A stretch of 64,000 nt of DNA from an uncultured Litoreibacter sp. (GCA_947504205.1 CANNGL010000001.1:806001-870000); one strand, 5' to 3'. Positions 1-10,241 are shown, counted from the first letter of the stretch. A program made the numbers and translations. Notes: generated by a model from the letters alone, not told the origin.

Positions 1-282
1 GGTCCATTGCGTGGATGACGCCTGATAAATTGATACCATGACCGTCAGCGAAAATATCGTGACGGCCAGCATGGCATTGGCAATAATATTGAGCAGCCGA
101 TCGACTGCTTCGCCTGTCAGATATGAACCGAGTTTTTGGGGAACATAAAGCTCGATGACTTGCGTCACAGCCAAGGCCATTACCGACAATAGGCCCATGA
201 CGATCACACGCACCCAAAGTGCGCGCCAATACTGCAACAGCTTATGCAATATCGTCTTGGGAAGAGAGATCAGATTATCCAC
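1..282 (-). CDS. DUF2254-family membrane protein, N-terminal part (cut by window edge)
   Basis: Reading the minus strand from a GTG at 282 gives an open frame to the window edge (94 codons). It has a short basic N-terminus, a hydrophobic segment around residues 27-43 (VRVIVMGLLSVMALAV) and a second from about residue 70 containing IIANAMLAVTIFSLTVM followed by YQASSTQW. That second segment resembles the conserved core of DUF2254 integral membrane proteins, whose function is unknown. A TTG three codons upstream is an alternative start; a stop lies just before it. It is transcribed divergently from the flavoenzyme at 415. Family assignment is by motif resemblance only. Confidence 0.6.
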   Translation of the reverse strand, partial: MDNLISLPKTILHKLLQYWRALWVRVIVMGLLSVMALAVTQVIELYVPQKLGSYLTGEAVDRLLNIIANAMLAVTIFSLTVMVSIYQASSTQWT

Positions 283-414
283 TGAGCCCAACTTAGCACG
301 TCATCACAAAGTTCCCCATAGACGCGGGCAATCAAGTTGATGTCGGTTTCCCACTAGTTGTTTTCAAAACACAATTCTACGGTAGCCCAAAACCCAAATA
401 CACGGAGACCCACC

Positions 415-2823
415 ATGAAAACCACCACCAGAGTTGTCGTCATTGGCGGCGGGGTCGTTGGGTGCTCGGTGCTTTATCATCTGACAAAGCTGGGTTGGTC
501 AGACGTGATGCTTCTGGAGCGCTCTGAGCTAACATCTGGCTCGACGTGGCACGCTGCTGGCGGCTTTCACACGCTCAACGGCGACACCAATATGGCCGCG
601 CTTCAGGGGTATACGATCCGCCTCTATCGGGAACTGGAAGAAATTACTGGTATGTCCTGCGGCCTGCACCACGTAGGCGGCATCACTCTGGCAGATAATC
701 AAGACCGATTTGATATGCTCGTCGCTGAGCGCGCCAAGCATCGCTATATGGGTTTAGAAACCGAGATCGTAGGTCCGGAAGAAATCGCCAAAATCGCCCC
801 CATCACCAACACCAACGGTATTATCGGGGCTCTTTACGACCCGCTCGACGGACATCTGGATCCGTCCGGGACGACCCACGCCTATGCAAAGGCTGCACGT
901 CTGGGCGGCGCTGCAATCGAAACGCATTGCAAGGTCGAAGAGACCAATCAACGGGCTGATGGCACGTGGGATGTGGTAACAAACAAAGGCACCATTCATG
1001 CAGAGCACGTGGTCAATGCAGCGGGCCTTTGGGCCAGAGAAGTCGGCGCGATGGCTGGCGTCTACTTTCCGCTTCACCCCATGGAACACCAATACCTGGT
1101 CACCGAAGACACACCGGAGATCTATGACCGGGACAGTGAGCATCCACATGTCATGGACCCGGCCGGAGAAAGCTACCTTCGCCAAGAAGGTCGTGGGCTA
1201 TGTATTGGATTTTATGAACAACCCTGCCGCCCTTGGGCCGTCGATGGCACCCCTTGGGATTTTGGGCATGAATTGTTGGCCGATGATTTTGAGAAAATCG
1301 AAGACTCTATCGCCTTTGCCTTCAACCGCTTTCCAGTGTTGGAGCGCGCTGGGGTCAAATCCGTGATCCATGGCCCGTTCACCTTTGCTCCGGACGGCAA
1401 CCCTCTCGTGGGCCCGGTGCCAGGCATGCGCAACTATTGGTCCGCCTGCGCAGTAATGGCCGGATTCTCTCAAGGAGGCGGCGTCGGTTTGATGCTGGCA
1501 CAATGGATGATCGAGGGTGAGACTGAACGCGACACATTCGCGATGGATTGTGCGCGTTTTGGCAAGTGGATCACGCCGGGCTATACGCGGGCAAAGGTTA
1601 TCGAGAATTATCAGCGCCGCTTCTCAGTCAGCTACCCCAATGAAGAGCTGCCCGCCGCACGCCCACACCGCACAACGCCGCTATATGATATCTTCGACAG
1701 CATGGGGGCGGTCTGGGGGCATCAGTTCGGATTGGAAGTACCGAATTACTTCGCAGAAGGCGATGAACCTCGCTTTGAAACACCTTCCTTCCGACGCTCA
1801 AACGCATGGAAAGCGACAGCGCGAGAAGTAGCTGCCATGCGTGAAGCCGCAGGCATAAATGAAACCCACAATTTCGGGAAATTCTCGGTTACGGGCGCAC
1901 ATGCGCGGGCGTGGCTCGACAAGATCCTGGCGGGCCGCGTTCCGAAACCGGGCCGCTTGTCTCTCACTCCGATGTTGTCGCCCAAAGGCCGGCTTATCGG
2001 CGATTTCACGATCTCCTGCCTGCGCGATGACGAATTCCAGCTTACAGCTTCCTATGGCTCACAAGACTATCACCTGCGTTGGTTACTCCAACATCAGGAA
2101 GACGGCGTAACTATCGAGAATATATCAGATAAACGCACGGGATTTCAGGTTGCAGGTCCTTTGGCGCGAGACATTCTGCAAGCGTGCACGAGAAATGACG
2201 TCAGCGCGTTGCGCTTCATGGACGTCGAGCGCATGACAGTTGGTCAGGTGGAATGCATTGTCCAGCGGGTCAGCTACACTGGCGATTTGGGTTATGAGAT
2301 TTACTGTGAGCCAATCGACCAACGCACACTTTGGCACACTCTTTGGAAGGCGGGCGAACCTCTCGGGATGAAGCCTTTTGGGATGCGCGCCATGATGTCC
2401 CTGCGGCTTGACAAGTTCTTCGGCTCATGGATGCGGGAGTTCTCACCCGACTATACCGCCGCAGAAACCGGCATGGATCGTTTCATTTCGTGGTCCAAGA
2501 ACGTCGACTTTATCGGTCGCGCCGCCGCGGAGGCAGAGCGTGCATCCGCGCCCGACCGGCAACTTTGTGTATTCGAGGTGGATGCCGATGACGCGGATGT
2601 TGTTGCTTACGAGCCCATCTTTGTCGGAGATGATGTTGTTGGGTTCTGTACGTCTGGCGGATTTTCACACCATGCGGGAAAGTCGATCGCCCAAGGCTTC
2701 TTGCCGCGTGATATCGCAAAGGACGGAACAAAGGTTCACATCGAAATCCTTGGCGATTTGCGTCCTGCCACGGTTATCACGACACCACTGTTTGATGCTG
2801 ATGGTGCGCGAATGCGGGGTTAA
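415..2823 (+). CDS. FAD-dependent dimethylglycine/sarcosine dehydrogenase-type oxidoreductase with C-terminal GcvT domain
   Basis: An 802-residue two-domain flavoenzyme. The N-terminal DAO domain opens with the dinucleotide-binding loop VVVIGGGVVGCSVLYHL (residues 7-23) and carries GSTWHAAGG at 42-50; in dimethylglycine dehydrogenase the His of this motif binds FAD covalently. The C-terminal half (from about residue 410) is a GcvT/aminomethyltransferase fold, as in enzymes that oxidatively demethylate N-methylglycines and pass the one-carbon unit to tetrahydrofolate. The ATG at 415 is chosen because CGGAGACC lies eight bases upstream; an upstream in-frame TTG at 358 lacks a site. Exact substrate (dimethylglycine, sarcosine or a relative) cannot be fixed from sequence. 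A role in glycine betaine breakdown together with the one-carbon genes at 15-22 kb is inference. Confidence 0.82.
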   Translation: MKTTTRVVVIGGGVVGCSVLYHLTKLGWSDVMLLERSELTSGSTWHAAGGFHTLNGDTNMAALQGYTIRLYRELEEITGMSCGLHHVGGITLADNQDRFDMLVAERAKHRYMGLETEIVGPEEIAKIAPITNTNGIIGALYDPLDGHLDPSGTTHAYAKAARLGGAAIETHCKVEETNQRADGTWDVVTNKGTIHAEHVVNAAGLWAREVGAMAGVYFPLHPMEHQYLVTEDTPEIYDRDSEHPHVMDPAGESYLRQEGRGLCIGFYEQPCRPWAVDGTPWDFGHELLADDFEKIEDSIAFAFNRFPVLERAGVKSVIHGPFTFAPDGNPLVGPVPGMRNYWSACAVMAGFSQGGGVGLMLAQWMIEGETERDTFAMDCARFGKWITPGYTRAKVIENYQRRFSVSYPNEELPAARPHRTTPLYDIFDSMGAVWGHQFGLEVPNYFAEGDEPRFETPSFRRSNAWKATAREVAAMREAAGINETHNFGKFSVTGAHARAWLDKILAGRVPKPGRLSLTPMLSPKGRLIGDFTISCLRDDEFQLTASYGSQDYHLRWLLQHQEDGVTIENISDKRTGFQVAGPLARDILQACTRNDVSALRFMDVERMTVGQVECIVQRVSYTGDLGYEIYCEPIDQRTLWHTLWKAGEPLGMKPFGMRAMMSLRLDKFFGSWMREFSPDYTAAETGMDRFISWSKNVDFIGRAAAEAERASAPDRQLCVFEVDADDADVVAYEPIFVGDDVVGFCTSGGFSHHAGKSIAQGFLPRDIAKDGTKVHIEILGDLRPATVITTPLFDADGARMRG

Positions 2824-3116
2824 GCGTCGTCAAGACATTCAAGAATCATCAAATCGCGCTCTGATGCGCCCTTGGCGTAACTTATCGCGTCTTGATAGGC
2901 GTCCGAATAATAGCAATCGTGGGCCGCTTGCAGCGAAGGGAACTCTGCCACGACGTTCCGCGCGCGGTCATTTCCTTCAAGCTGTTCATACGCGCCATTG
3001 CGTGCCAGAAAATGTCCACCGTGGTCCGCAATCGCGCCGGTGGCCCGCTTGGCATATTCTGCGTAGCTGTCGGCGTCAGTCACTTTAACATGTGCAATCC
3101 AAAGCGCTTTTGGCAT
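2820..3116 (-). CDS. DUF1330 family protein
   Basis: A 98-residue protein with the DUF1330 ferredoxin-like pattern: MPKALWIAHVKVTD at the start, YAEYAK, GGHFLARNG, EFPSLQAAHDCYYSDAYQ. Members are small dimeric alpha/beta proteins of unknown role. The Shine-Dalgarno AGGAGG lies inside the last codons and stop of alaS (GTT TTA GGA GGA TAA), so translation is likely coupled to alaS. Its stop codon overlaps the stop of the convergent flavoenzyme gene in a shared TTAA. Confidence 0.85.
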   Translation of the reverse strand: MPKALWIAHVKVTDADSYAEYAKRATGAIADHGGHFLARNGAYEQLEGNDRARNVVAEFPSLQAAHDCYYSDAYQDAISYAKGASERDLMILECLDDA

Positions 3117-3120
3117 CGTT

Positions 3121-5784
3121 TTATCCTCCTAAAACGGCTTCTGCCGCCTTTATCGCTGCATCGGCATTTGATGCGTCTGAGCCGCCACCCTGCGCCATAT
3201 CGGGGCGTCCACCGCCACCTTTGCCACCAACCTCAACGACTGCGGCTTTCACCAGATCAACGGCCGACAAACTGTCGGTCAGATCCTTCGTGACGCCAGC
3301 GGCCACGGCTACTTTGCCGCCTGCATCTGCAATCAGCAAAACAGCACCTGACCCCATACGGGCCTTGTGCTCATCAATCAGCGGCGGAAGGTCCTTTCCA
3401 GAAACCCCGGAAAGAACTTGAGAAAAGAACGGTACCCCGTTGATATTTCTATCGTTCACTTGCGTTTCGCCACCCGACATCGCGAGATCGCGGCGCAATT
3501 GAGCCACCTCGTTTTGCAAGGCTTTTCGCTCATCCAAAAGCGCTTTCACCCGCTCGGGAACTTCAGAATTCTGCGCCTTCAATACCAACGCAGTTGCAGC
3601 CAGATGTTGATCATGAGCCCGGAGATAATCCAAGGCTGCCTGACCCGTCAGCGCCTCGATCCTGCGCACCCCAGAACTGGAGGCACTGTCCCCAAGCGCC
3701 ACGAACGCACCAATGTCGCCGGTTTGCCGAACATGGGTGCCACCGCAAAGTTCTATTGAATACGTTTGTCCATCAGGACCCTTGCCAGTCTCGGCACGCC
3801 CCATCGATACGACCCGAACCTCATCGCCATATTTCTCACCAAACAAGGCTTGCGCTCCGATCTCGCGCGCATCATCGGGGGTCATGATCCGGGTCTCAAC
3901 CGGCGTATTTTGCCGGATATAATCGTTAACCTCAGCCTCGACGCTTTGGAGCTGCTCCGCGCTCAGGGCTTTACCATGTGAAAAGTCAAAGCGCAGGCGA
4001 TCAGGCGCATTGAGCGATCCACGCTGTGCAACATGAGCGCCCAAAGCCTCTCGCAGAGCTTCATGCAGCAAGTGGGTCGCGGAGTGATTTGCACGGATCG
4101 TACTGCGCCGCTTGTGATCAACCTTCAGCTCTGCCCCAATTCCGACAGAAATCTTTCCTGACGTGATGGTTGCAAAGTGAATGAAAACATCGGCGACCTT
4201 GCGGGTATCCGTGATCTGGGCCACGCCACCGTCAACAATCAGCGTGCCAGTATCGCCAACTTGACCACCGCTTTCCGCATAAAATGGCGTCTGGTTCAAC
4301 ACGACCTGAACGCTGTCGCCTTCAGATGCCGCATCGACTTGTTCGCCGTCTTGGACGATCGCAAGGATCTGGCCTTCTGCACTTTCGGTGTCATAGCCCA
4401 GAAAATCAGTCGTTCCATGAGCATCGGCGATGTCAAACCAGACCGACGCATCGGCGGCCTCACCCGACCCCGACCAGCTGGCCCGCGCCTTTGCCTTCTG
4501 TTCGGCCATTGCGCTATCGAAACCATCTGTATCGACCCCGCGCCCTTTCTCGCGCAGTGCATCCTGCGTCAGATCAAGTGGAAAGCCGTAAGTGTCATAC
4601 AGTTTGAATGCACTCTCTCCCGGCAGGTTAGCCCCCTCCGGAAGTCGGTCCAATTCATCATCAAGCAGCTTCAGGCCGCGATCCAATGTCTCACGAAAGC
4701 GGGTCTCTTCGGATTGAAGTGTCTCTTCGATCAAAGCCTGCGCCTGACCCAATTCGGGATAGGCGCCGCCCATCTGACGCACCAGTTCCGGCACAAGACG
4801 GTGCATCAATGGATCCTTGGCTCCCAGCAAATGCGCGTGGCGCATCGCGCGCCGCATGATCCGGCGCAACACATACCCCCGCCCATCTTTCGAGGGCATC
4901 ACACCATCAGCAATCAGGAACGACGTTGACCGCAGATGATCGGCAATAACCCGGTGATGGGTAGACCCCGGACCGTCGGGGTCGGTCGAGGTTTGGTGAG
5001 CTGATGCTTCAATCAGCGCTCGCATCAGATCGGTAGCGTAGTTGTCATTGGTTCCCTGCAGAAGCGCCGCAACCCGTTCAATTCCCATACCCGTATCGAT
5101 CGACTGGTTTGGGAGTTCGGTCCGGGATCCGTCCTCGAATTGCTCATACTGCATGAAAACGAGGTTCCAAATCTCGACAAAACGGTCTCCATCTTCTTCC
5201 GGACTGCCGGGAGGACCGCCCCAAATGTGATCGCCATGATCATAAAAAATTTCCGAAGACGGCCCGCAAGGGCCTGTTGGCCCCATCATCCAGAAGTTGT
5301 CGTCCGTTGCGATACGAATAATGCGATCATCGCTCAGACCGGCCACTTTCTTCCAGATCTCTGCAGCATCGTCATCTGTGTGGTAAACAGTAACCACGAG
5401 CTTGTCCTTGTCGATACCAAGCTCTTTTGTGACCAGCTCCCACGCAAACGGAATGGCTTCTGTCTTGAAATAATCGCCGAAACTGAAATTTCCCAGCATT
5501 TCAAAGAAAGTGTGGTGGCGCGCGGTATATCCGACATTGTCTAGGTCGTTATGCTTCCCACCTGCCCGAACGCATTTTTGCGCGGTCGTCGCCCGCGTAT
5601 AATCACGCGTTTCAACACCGGTGAACAAATTTTTGAACTGAACCATCCCAGAGTTCGCAAACATCAATGTCGGATCATTGCGCGGCACAAGCGGGCTCGA
5701 CGGCTGAATCGAATGCCCGTTTCGCTCAAAATAATTCAAAAATGTTGATCGAATTTCGTTCAGACTGATCATGTAGGACGCCAT
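3121..5784 (-). CDS. alaS: Alanine--tRNA ligase
   Basis: An 887-residue class II aminoacyl-tRNA synthetase of full family length. Visible landmarks: the N-terminal catalytic core ([30 protein letters not shown]), the editing domain zinc-ligand motifs [11 protein letters not shown] and [15 protein letters not shown], a coiled segment around residues 735-760 and a C-terminal DHHA1 domain ending in [16 protein letters not shown]. It charges tRNA-Ala and hydrolyses Ser/Gly-tRNA-Ala. The ATG at 5784 and another at 5772 (MISLNEIRS) are both possible starts; neither has a strong Shine-Dalgarno. It lies downstream of recA with a hairpin between them and is followed by the DUF1330 gene. Confidence 0.97.
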   Translation of the reverse strand: MASYMISLNEIRSTFLNYFERNGHSIQPSSPLVPRNDPTLMFANSGMVQFKNLFTGVETRDYTRATTAQKCVRAGGKHNDLDNVGYTARHHTFFEMLGNFSFGDYFKTEAIPFAWELVTKELGIDKDKLVVTVYHTDDDAAEIWKKVAGLSDDRIIRIATDDNFWMMGPTGPCGPSSEIFYDHGDHIWGGPPGSPEEDGDRFVEIWNLVFMQYEQFEDGSRTELPNQSIDTGMGIERVAALLQGTNDNYATDLMRALIEASAHQTSTDPDGPGSTHHRVIADHLRSTSFLIADGVMPSKDGRGYVLRRIMRRAMRHAHLLGAKDPLMHRLVPELVRQMGGAYPELGQAQALIEETLQSEETRFRETLDRGLKLLDDELDRLPEGANLPGESAFKLYDTYGFPLDLTQDALREKGRGVDTDGFDSAMAEQKAKARASWSGSGEAADASVWFDIADAHGTTDFLGYDTESAEGQILAIVQDGEQVDAASEGDSVQVVLNQTPFYAESGGQVGDTGTLIVDGGVAQITDTRKVADVFIHFATITSGKISVGIGAELKVDHKRRSTIRANHSATHLLHEALREALGAHVAQRGSLNAPDRLRFDFSHGKALSAEQLQSVEAEVNDYIRQNTPVETRIMTPDDAREIGAQALFGEKYGDEVRVVSMGRAETGKGPDGQTYSIELCGGTHVRQTGDIGAFVALGDSASSSGVRRIEALTGQAALDYLRAHDQHLAATALVLKAQNSEVPERVKALLDERKALQNEVAQLRRDLAMSGGETQVNDRNINGVPFFSQVLSGVSGKDLPPLIDEHKARMGSGAVLLIADAGGKVAVAAGVTKDLTDSLSAVDLVKAAVVEVGGKGGGGRPDMAQGGGSDASNADAAIKAAEAVLGG

Positions 5785-5855
5785 ATCATGTATAGGTTTT
5801 TCCGGGTTTATCCCCCTGCCCTAAGACTGTCCACATCTGGCAGCGACCAAAAGAC

Positions 5856-5883
5856 GAAAGGCGCGCCGCCAGGCACGCCTTTC
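5856..5883 (-). terminator. Probable rho-independent terminator of recA
   Basis: An 8-bp perfect stem GAAAGGCG/CGCCTTTC with a 12-nt loop lies 69 nt after the recA stop. On the minus strand it is followed by GTCTTTT, a short U-rich tail. A run of six A on the other side would serve as a U-tract for opposite-strand transcripts, but no gene on that strand needs it. Confidence 0.6.
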
Positions 5884-5951
5884 AAAAAACCTAACCCGGA
5901 TGCTTCACTCTTGCATCCATCGTATTGATATGCGGGTGTAACCCTTGGAAA

Positions 5952-7052
5952 CTACCCCTCGAGCACACCGTCGGGGTCGCCGATCTCTTCCTTAACAGCC
6001 TTTTCTTCGGCGACACTCATATCGAAATCCAAACCATGCGCTGCGCGGATCTTATCCTCGATTTCTAGCGCAATCCGGGTGTTATCTTTTAGGAATTGCT
6101 TGGCGTTTTCTCGGCCTTGCCCGATCCGCTCGTCGCCATAGCTGAACCAGGCGCCAGATTTATCGACCACACCGGCTTTGACGCCGATATCCAGCAATTC
6201 TCCCATTTTGGAGATACCCTCGCCGTACATGATGTCAAATTCGACCTGTTTGAAAGGCGGCGCCACCTTGTTTTTGACGACCTTTACCCGGGTCTGGTTG
6301 CCGACCACTTCGTCACGATCTTTGATTGCACCGATCCGGCGAATGTCAAGACGTACAGATGAATAGAACTTAAGGGCGTTTCCGCCTGTTGTCGTTTCAG
6401 GAGAGCCAAACATGACGCCGATTTTCATCCGGATCTGGTTGATGAAAATCACCATGCAATTCGACCGCGCAATCGAACCGGTTAGCTTACGCATGGCCTG
6501 GCTCATCAGGCGGGCATGAACACCGACGCTCGAATCGCCCATATCGCCTTCCAACTCGGATTTTGGCGTCAGGGCCGCGACAGAATCAACGACAACCACA
6601 TTGACGGCACCAGAGCGCACGAGAGTATCCGTAATCTCTAGCGCCTGTTCACCGGTATCTGGCTGACTGATCAGCAACTCATCCAAATCAACGCCAAGTT
6701 TGCGCGCGTATTGCGGATCCAACGCATGCTCGGCATCAACAAACGCGCAAACGCCGCCATTTTTCTGAGCTTCGGCAACGCAATGCAATGTCAGCGTCGT
6801 TTTACCTGACGATTCAGGCCCGTAAATTTCGATGATCCGGCCTTTCGGCAAGCCTCCAATACCAAGCGCAATATCGAGACCTAAAGACCCCGTAGAGGTC
6901 GCCTCGATTTCCTGAATGGCGTTTTCGTCGCCGAGCTTCATGATCGAGCCCTTGCCGAACTGCCGTTCAATTTGTGCAAGCGCCGAATCGAGCGCCTTTT
7001 GTTTGTTGCTGTCGTTCTTTGAATTCATTGTCAGGAGTTCTGCTGTGGCCAT
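5952..7052 (-). CDS. recA: Recombinase RecA
   Basis: A 366-residue RecA. Walker A is GPESSGKT at residues 78-85; the Walker B region ([12 protein letters not shown]), the L2 region ([22 protein letters not shown]) and the acidic C-terminus are all present. It forms nucleoprotein filaments on ssDNA, pairs homologous DNA and stimulates LexA self-cleavage. The ATG at 7052 ([10 protein letters not shown]) is chosen because AAGGG lies nine bases upstream and homologues start here; an open frame extends to 7091 without a site. Immediately upstream are a sigma-70-like promoter and an SOS box, so damage induction is expected. Confidence 0.98.
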   Translation of the reverse strand: MATAELLTMNSKNDSNKQKALDSALAQIERQFGKGSIMKLGDENAIQEIEATSTGSLGLDIALGIGGLPKGRIIEIYGPESSGKTTLTLHCVAEAQKNGGVCAFVDAEHALDPQYARKLGVDLDELLISQPDTGEQALEITDTLVRSGAVNVVVVDSVAALTPKSELEGDMGDSSVGVHARLMSQAMRKLTGSIARSNCMVIFINQIRMKIGVMFGSPETTTGGNALKFYSSVRLDIRRIGAIKDRDEVVGNQTRVKVVKNKVAPPFKQVEFDIMYGEGISKMGELLDIGVKAGVVDKSGAWFSYGDERIGQGRENAKQFLKDNTRIALEIEDKIRAAHGLDFDMSVAEEKAVKEEIGDPDGVLEG

Positions 7053-7101
7053 GATTTCTACCCTTATTTCATACCGCCAATGACGCGGCAATGACTGCTT
7101 T

Positions 7102-7116
7102 GTTCGCCTCTTGTTC
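7102..7116. promoter_or_regulatory. LexA (SOS) box of recA
   Basis: GTTC-GCCTCTT-GTTC is a perfect match to the alphaproteobacterial LexA consensus GTTC-N7-GTTC. It lies just downstream of the -10 element of the recA promoter, where a bound repressor would block initiation, and 50 bp before the recA start. Confidence 0.9.
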
Positions 7117-7121
7117 TCGCT

Positions 7122-7150
7122 GTTATGAGATCAAAAAGAGAACATTTCAA
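7122..7150 (-). promoter_or_regulatory. recA promoter
   Basis: On the minus strand TTGAAA (7150-7145) and CATAAC (7127-7122) are separated by exactly 17 bp, fitting the housekeeping sigma factor. The SOS box overlaps the expected start site. Confidence 0.7.
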
Positions 7151-7231
7151 GATAAATCTTCTTGGTTCACTTTCGTGGGATTCCCGTAAAGAATGACTTA
7201 AGGCCGCAGAAAATTGGGTGTTTCTACTGAA

Positions 7232-7822
7232 ATGATGGTGTTTTTCAAGGAGCGATTGGCCTATTTGGCCACGCCGAAGACTGGAACAAGTGCGCTTGAA
7301 ACAGCTTTAGAGGGGCGTGCATCGATGATCATGCGCGACCCTCCGGGCCTCAAACATACGACGGCGCGTGGATTCAATCGGAAGTTCCGGTCCGTTTTTG
7401 AGCGCAACGGGCTCGATAAGATGGAAACCTGTGCCGTCGTCCGGGAACCCTTGGACTGGCTTGGAAGCTGGTATCGCTATCGCCGGCGGCCTGCTCTCGT
7501 CGGCAAACCTAACAGCACAGCGCAATACAGCTTTGACGAATTTCTACAGGCCTACATGACGGATACGCAGCCTCCCTTTGCGAAAGTCGGGTCGCAAGCC
7601 AGATTTGTCTCGGATGAGACGGGTGAGGTCGCTGTCGATCACTTATTTCGCTATGATCACCTTTCACACTTCTACCGTTTTTTGGAAGCACGGTTGAACT
7701 GTGAAATCGAAACAAGCCCTCAGAATGTTTCTCCGAGCATGGAACTCTCAGTCTCTAAAGATACGAAACTTAAGATATTGCAGAGGCTGGCGGCTGACTA
7801 CGAGATCTATGACTCTCTTTAG
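7232..7822 (+). CDS. Sulfotransferase-family protein
   Basis: A protein of about 196 residues starting MMVFFKERLAYLATPKTGTSALE. The KTGTSALE loop resembles the 5'-phosphosulfate-binding loop of PAPS-dependent sulfotransferases, and VVREPLDWLGSWYRYRRR resembles their 3'-phosphate-binding segment (R-x3-[DE]-W-x2-S). The target is unknown. Starts at 7232 or 7235 are equally possible; a TTG at 7214 lacks support. From memory, relatives next to recA in Rhodobacterales have sometimes been labelled gamma-glutamyl kinase, which this sequence does not support. It is convergent with cckA. Confidence 0.75.
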   Translation: MMVFFKERLAYLATPKTGTSALETALEGRASMIMRDPPGLKHTTARGFNRKFRSVFERNGLDKMETCAVVREPLDWLGSWYRYRRRPALVGKPNSTAQYSFDEFLQAYMTDTQPPFAKVGSQARFVSDETGEVAVDHLFRYDHLSHFYRFLEARLNCEIETSPQNVSPSMELSVSKDTKLKILQRLAADYEIYDSL

Positions 7823-7829
7823 ACTTGTG

Positions 7830-7847
7830 TTGGAGCAGCAGCTCCAA
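7830..7847. terminator. Hairpin between convergent sulfotransferase and cckA genes
   Basis: TTGGAGC-AGCA-GCTCCAA is a perfect 7-bp stem with a tetraloop, starting 7 nt after the sulfotransferase stop and 23 nt from the cckA stop. There is no U-tract on either strand, so it may be a weak bidirectional or RNA-end-stabilising structure. Confidence 0.45.
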
Positions 7848-7869
7848 TGCGGCAGTAGAATTAAGGGAT

Positions 7870-10176
7870 TCAAGCGGCATCTCCCAGTTGCCCTCTGACC
7901 ACGTTGGTGAGTTGGTTGAGCGAGAAGGGTTTCGGCAAGAACACTGAATTTGGCAGTTGATCCTTGTCCTTTGTCAGATGATCCTCAGCATAGCCCGAAA
8001 CAAACACCACCTTCAGGTCGGGCCGTGTCTCCCGAGCGATCTTGACCCAACTCGGACCGTCCAAGCCAGGCATCACCACATCTGATACGACCAGATCAAC
8101 CTCGATGGCGGGATCTTTCAGCGTTTCCAGAGCATCCTCCGCGCTGTCGGCTTCTATCACATCGAAGCCCCGCATTTTGAGCGCCCTGCTTGCGAAGGCG
8201 CGAACCGGAGCTTCGTCTTCGACCAGCAGAACAACGGCATTGATCGGCCCAAAATCAACCTCGACATTCTCTTCCGGCGCAACCGTCGGAACCACGACGG
8301 GCCTATCAAAGGTGGGGAAATAAATTGAAAACACCGTGCCTTTGCCGATCTCACTATCGACAAAGATGAACCCACCGCTTTGCTTGACAATGCCATACGC
8401 CGTCGAAAGCCCCAGCCCTGTGCCCTCTCCCGTCTTCTTGGTGGTGAAAAACGGCTCGAACACTTTGTTGACCTTGTCTTTTGCGATCCCTGCGCCTGAA
8501 TCGGTCACCTTGACCAACACATAGTCGCCGCGGGGCACAACGACCCGGTCGCGCTCCAAATCACCCTGGAGTTTGGCGTTGCGCGTTTCGATAAGGATGT
8601 CACCAGTGCCATCAATTGCATCGCGGGCATTGACCACGAGGTTCATGATCACCTGTTCGATCTGGCGCCGGTCAGCATGCACTGACATCAGCTTTGGGTC
8701 ATGGCTCAATGTCAGGTTTATCTGTGCACCAACAAGGCGATTGAGTAGATGCGTCAGGTCAGCCAAGGTGTCACGCATATCGAGCACCTCGAGCTGTAGA
8801 TTCTGTTTGCGTGAAAACGCCAGCAGCTGCCCCACCAGAGACGCCGCACGATTGGCATTCTGGTTGATCTGGTCGAGGTCAGCATAATCCGGATCATCAG
8901 GATCATAGCGCAACATCAGCAAGTCGCAGTGGCCGGAGATCGCGGTGAGCAGATTATTGAAATCGTGAGCGACCCCGCCAGCCAGCTGACCGATGGCCTG
9001 CATCTTCTGGCTTTGAACAAACTGCGCTTCAAGTGTCTTGAGTTCGGTAGCATCGTTGATCATGGCGATCAGCGATACCTGACCGTTGTCGATCACACGT
9101 CCAAGGCTGACCTGTAGATAGATTTCATCGCCAACGCGGGTCGTTCGCAGAACTTCAGGCTTGTGCAGAGACTTACCCTCAGCAGCCTCGGTCAGCCAAT
9201 CCGTCAATGGGCGACCAAGACCATCCACAAGCTCTGCCAGATTGTCACCTGACCGGTTATCAAGCGACAACAGGTCACGCGCCAGCCTGTTGGCTTGTTG
9301 AGTCACGCCGTCAGGCGACAGCCGAACCAGCGCGACCGGAAAATCTTCCAGCTCCTCGAGCGCCGCTGCCGGCTTCACTTCGTCATCGACGGGCGATAAA
9401 TAGTATTCAGTGCGTCCGCCAAGACCTTCGATGATCGTCACATGCACTTGTATCGCGCCGTCCTGACCCGAAAGTGAGGTGGTTGTACGGCTTGCCTCAG
9501 GTACGTCGACAAACAGGTGTTCGAGAGTTTTGACACGGCTTCCCACCAAATTGCGCAAAGCTGCATTCATAAAGAGGATTGCTCCGGATGAACCAACTGT
9601 CGCCATTGGCATCGAAATTCGCTCCGATACGCGACCGGTTTGGGGGGGAAGATCGTTCTCCTCTATCGCCCAAAGGAATGCATCATCTTGCAGCCGATGG
9701 ACCGAAATCCTGTATCTGCCAGACCGAGTGACCACATCTTCGCGACTGGCGTTCTGGCGGCTGGCTTTCGCTTGCAGTCGGAAGATGATCGCGGCTGCAT
9801 TACTAAAATCTTTTTCAAGCACCTGCTCAAAGCCATCACGGCTTTGACGCCCAAATTTCTCAGCCGCTTTCGCATTTTTATAGAGAACCTCACCATTTGA
9901 TCGCACCACAAATACTGGTCGATCATCGTGGGCGATCAGTGTGTTAATATCACCCGCTGGTCTGCTGCTGTTCCCAAGACCGTCTTTTACCCGCCGAAAC
10001 AACAGAAGCGCTGCCAGCGCCGCCCCGAAGGCCACGGTGATAATTGATAGACGCTCGTCGGGAATGAACACGCCCAAAAGAAGCACAAATGCTGCCGACC
10101 ATCCGAAATATGGGGAAGCCAATAGTCGGGCAATTCGGCCACCCGCCTCCATTTCAGGTTCCAGGATTTGGGCCAC
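7870..10176 (-). CDS. cckA: Hybrid sensor histidine kinase CckA
   Basis: A 768-residue hybrid kinase of the CckA type. Order: two membrane segments near the N-terminus, a first PAS-like domain (DDRPVFVVRSNGEVLYKNAKAAEKFG), two further PAS-like stretches, a HisKA domain with the phospho-His in GQLAGGVAHDFNNLL, an HATPase domain (NLVVNARDAI, DSGAGI, GEGTGLGLSTAYGIV) and a C-terminal receiver with the acceptor Asp in LVVSDVVMPGLDGP. In alphaproteobacteria CckA passes phosphate through ChpT to CtrA; in Rhodobacterales this controls motility, GTA and related genes. The GTG at 10176 is chosen because GAGGGAG sits six bases upstream; a TTG at 10191 is the alternative. A CtrA box lies 50 bp upstream. 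Confidence 0.93.
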   Translation of the reverse strand: MAQILEPEMEAGGRIARLLASPYFGWSAAFVLLLGVFIPDERLSIITVAFGAALAALLLFRRVKDGLGNSSRPAGDINTLIAHDDRPVFVVRSNGEVLYKNAKAAEKFGRQSRDGFEQVLEKDFSNAAAIIFRLQAKASRQNASREDVVTRSGRYRISVHRLQDDAFLWAIEENDLPPQTGRVSERISMPMATVGSSGAILFMNAALRNLVGSRVKTLEHLFVDVPEASRTTTSLSGQDGAIQVHVTIIEGLGGRTEYYLSPVDDEVKPAAALEELEDFPVALVRLSPDGVTQQANRLARDLLSLDNRSGDNLAELVDGLGRPLTDWLTEAAEGKSLHKPEVLRTTRVGDEIYLQVSLGRVIDNGQVSLIAMINDATELKTLEAQFVQSQKMQAIGQLAGGVAHDFNNLLTAISGHCDLLMLRYDPDDPDYADLDQINQNANRAASLVGQLLAFSRKQNLQLEVLDMRDTLADLTHLLNRLVGAQINLTLSHDPKLMSVHADRRQIEQVIMNLVVNARDAIDGTGDILIETRNAKLQGDLERDRVVVPRGDYVLVKVTDSGAGIAKDKVNKVFEPFFTTKKTGEGTGLGLSTAYGIVKQSGGFIFVDSEIGKGTVFSIYFPTFDRPVVVPTVAPEENVEVDFGPINAVVLLVEDEAPVRAFASRALKMRGFDVIEADSAEDALETLKDPAIEVDLVVSDVVMPGLDGPSWVKIARETRPDLKVVFVSGYAEDHLTKDKDQLPNSVFLPKPFSLNQLTNVVRGQLGDAA

Positions 10177-10225
10177 GCCGTACTCCCTCAAGAATCAACA
10201 CAAAATAAGTGATGCGCCACAATCT

Positions 10226-10241
10226 TTAAGCAGACCTTAAC
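10226..10241 (+). promoter_or_regulatory. CtrA-binding site upstream of cckA
   Basis: TTAA-GCAGACC-TTAAC is a perfect match to the full CtrA consensus TTAA-N7-TTAAC. It lies in the 103-bp gap between the RsmB-type gene and cckA, 50 bp before the cckA start. Confidence 0.75.

Noticed and set aside
4177-4929. 250-codon plus-strand frame inside alaS
   Set aside because: It lies wholly within alaS on the opposite strand, has no recognisable domain and no ribosome-binding site; alaS is certain.
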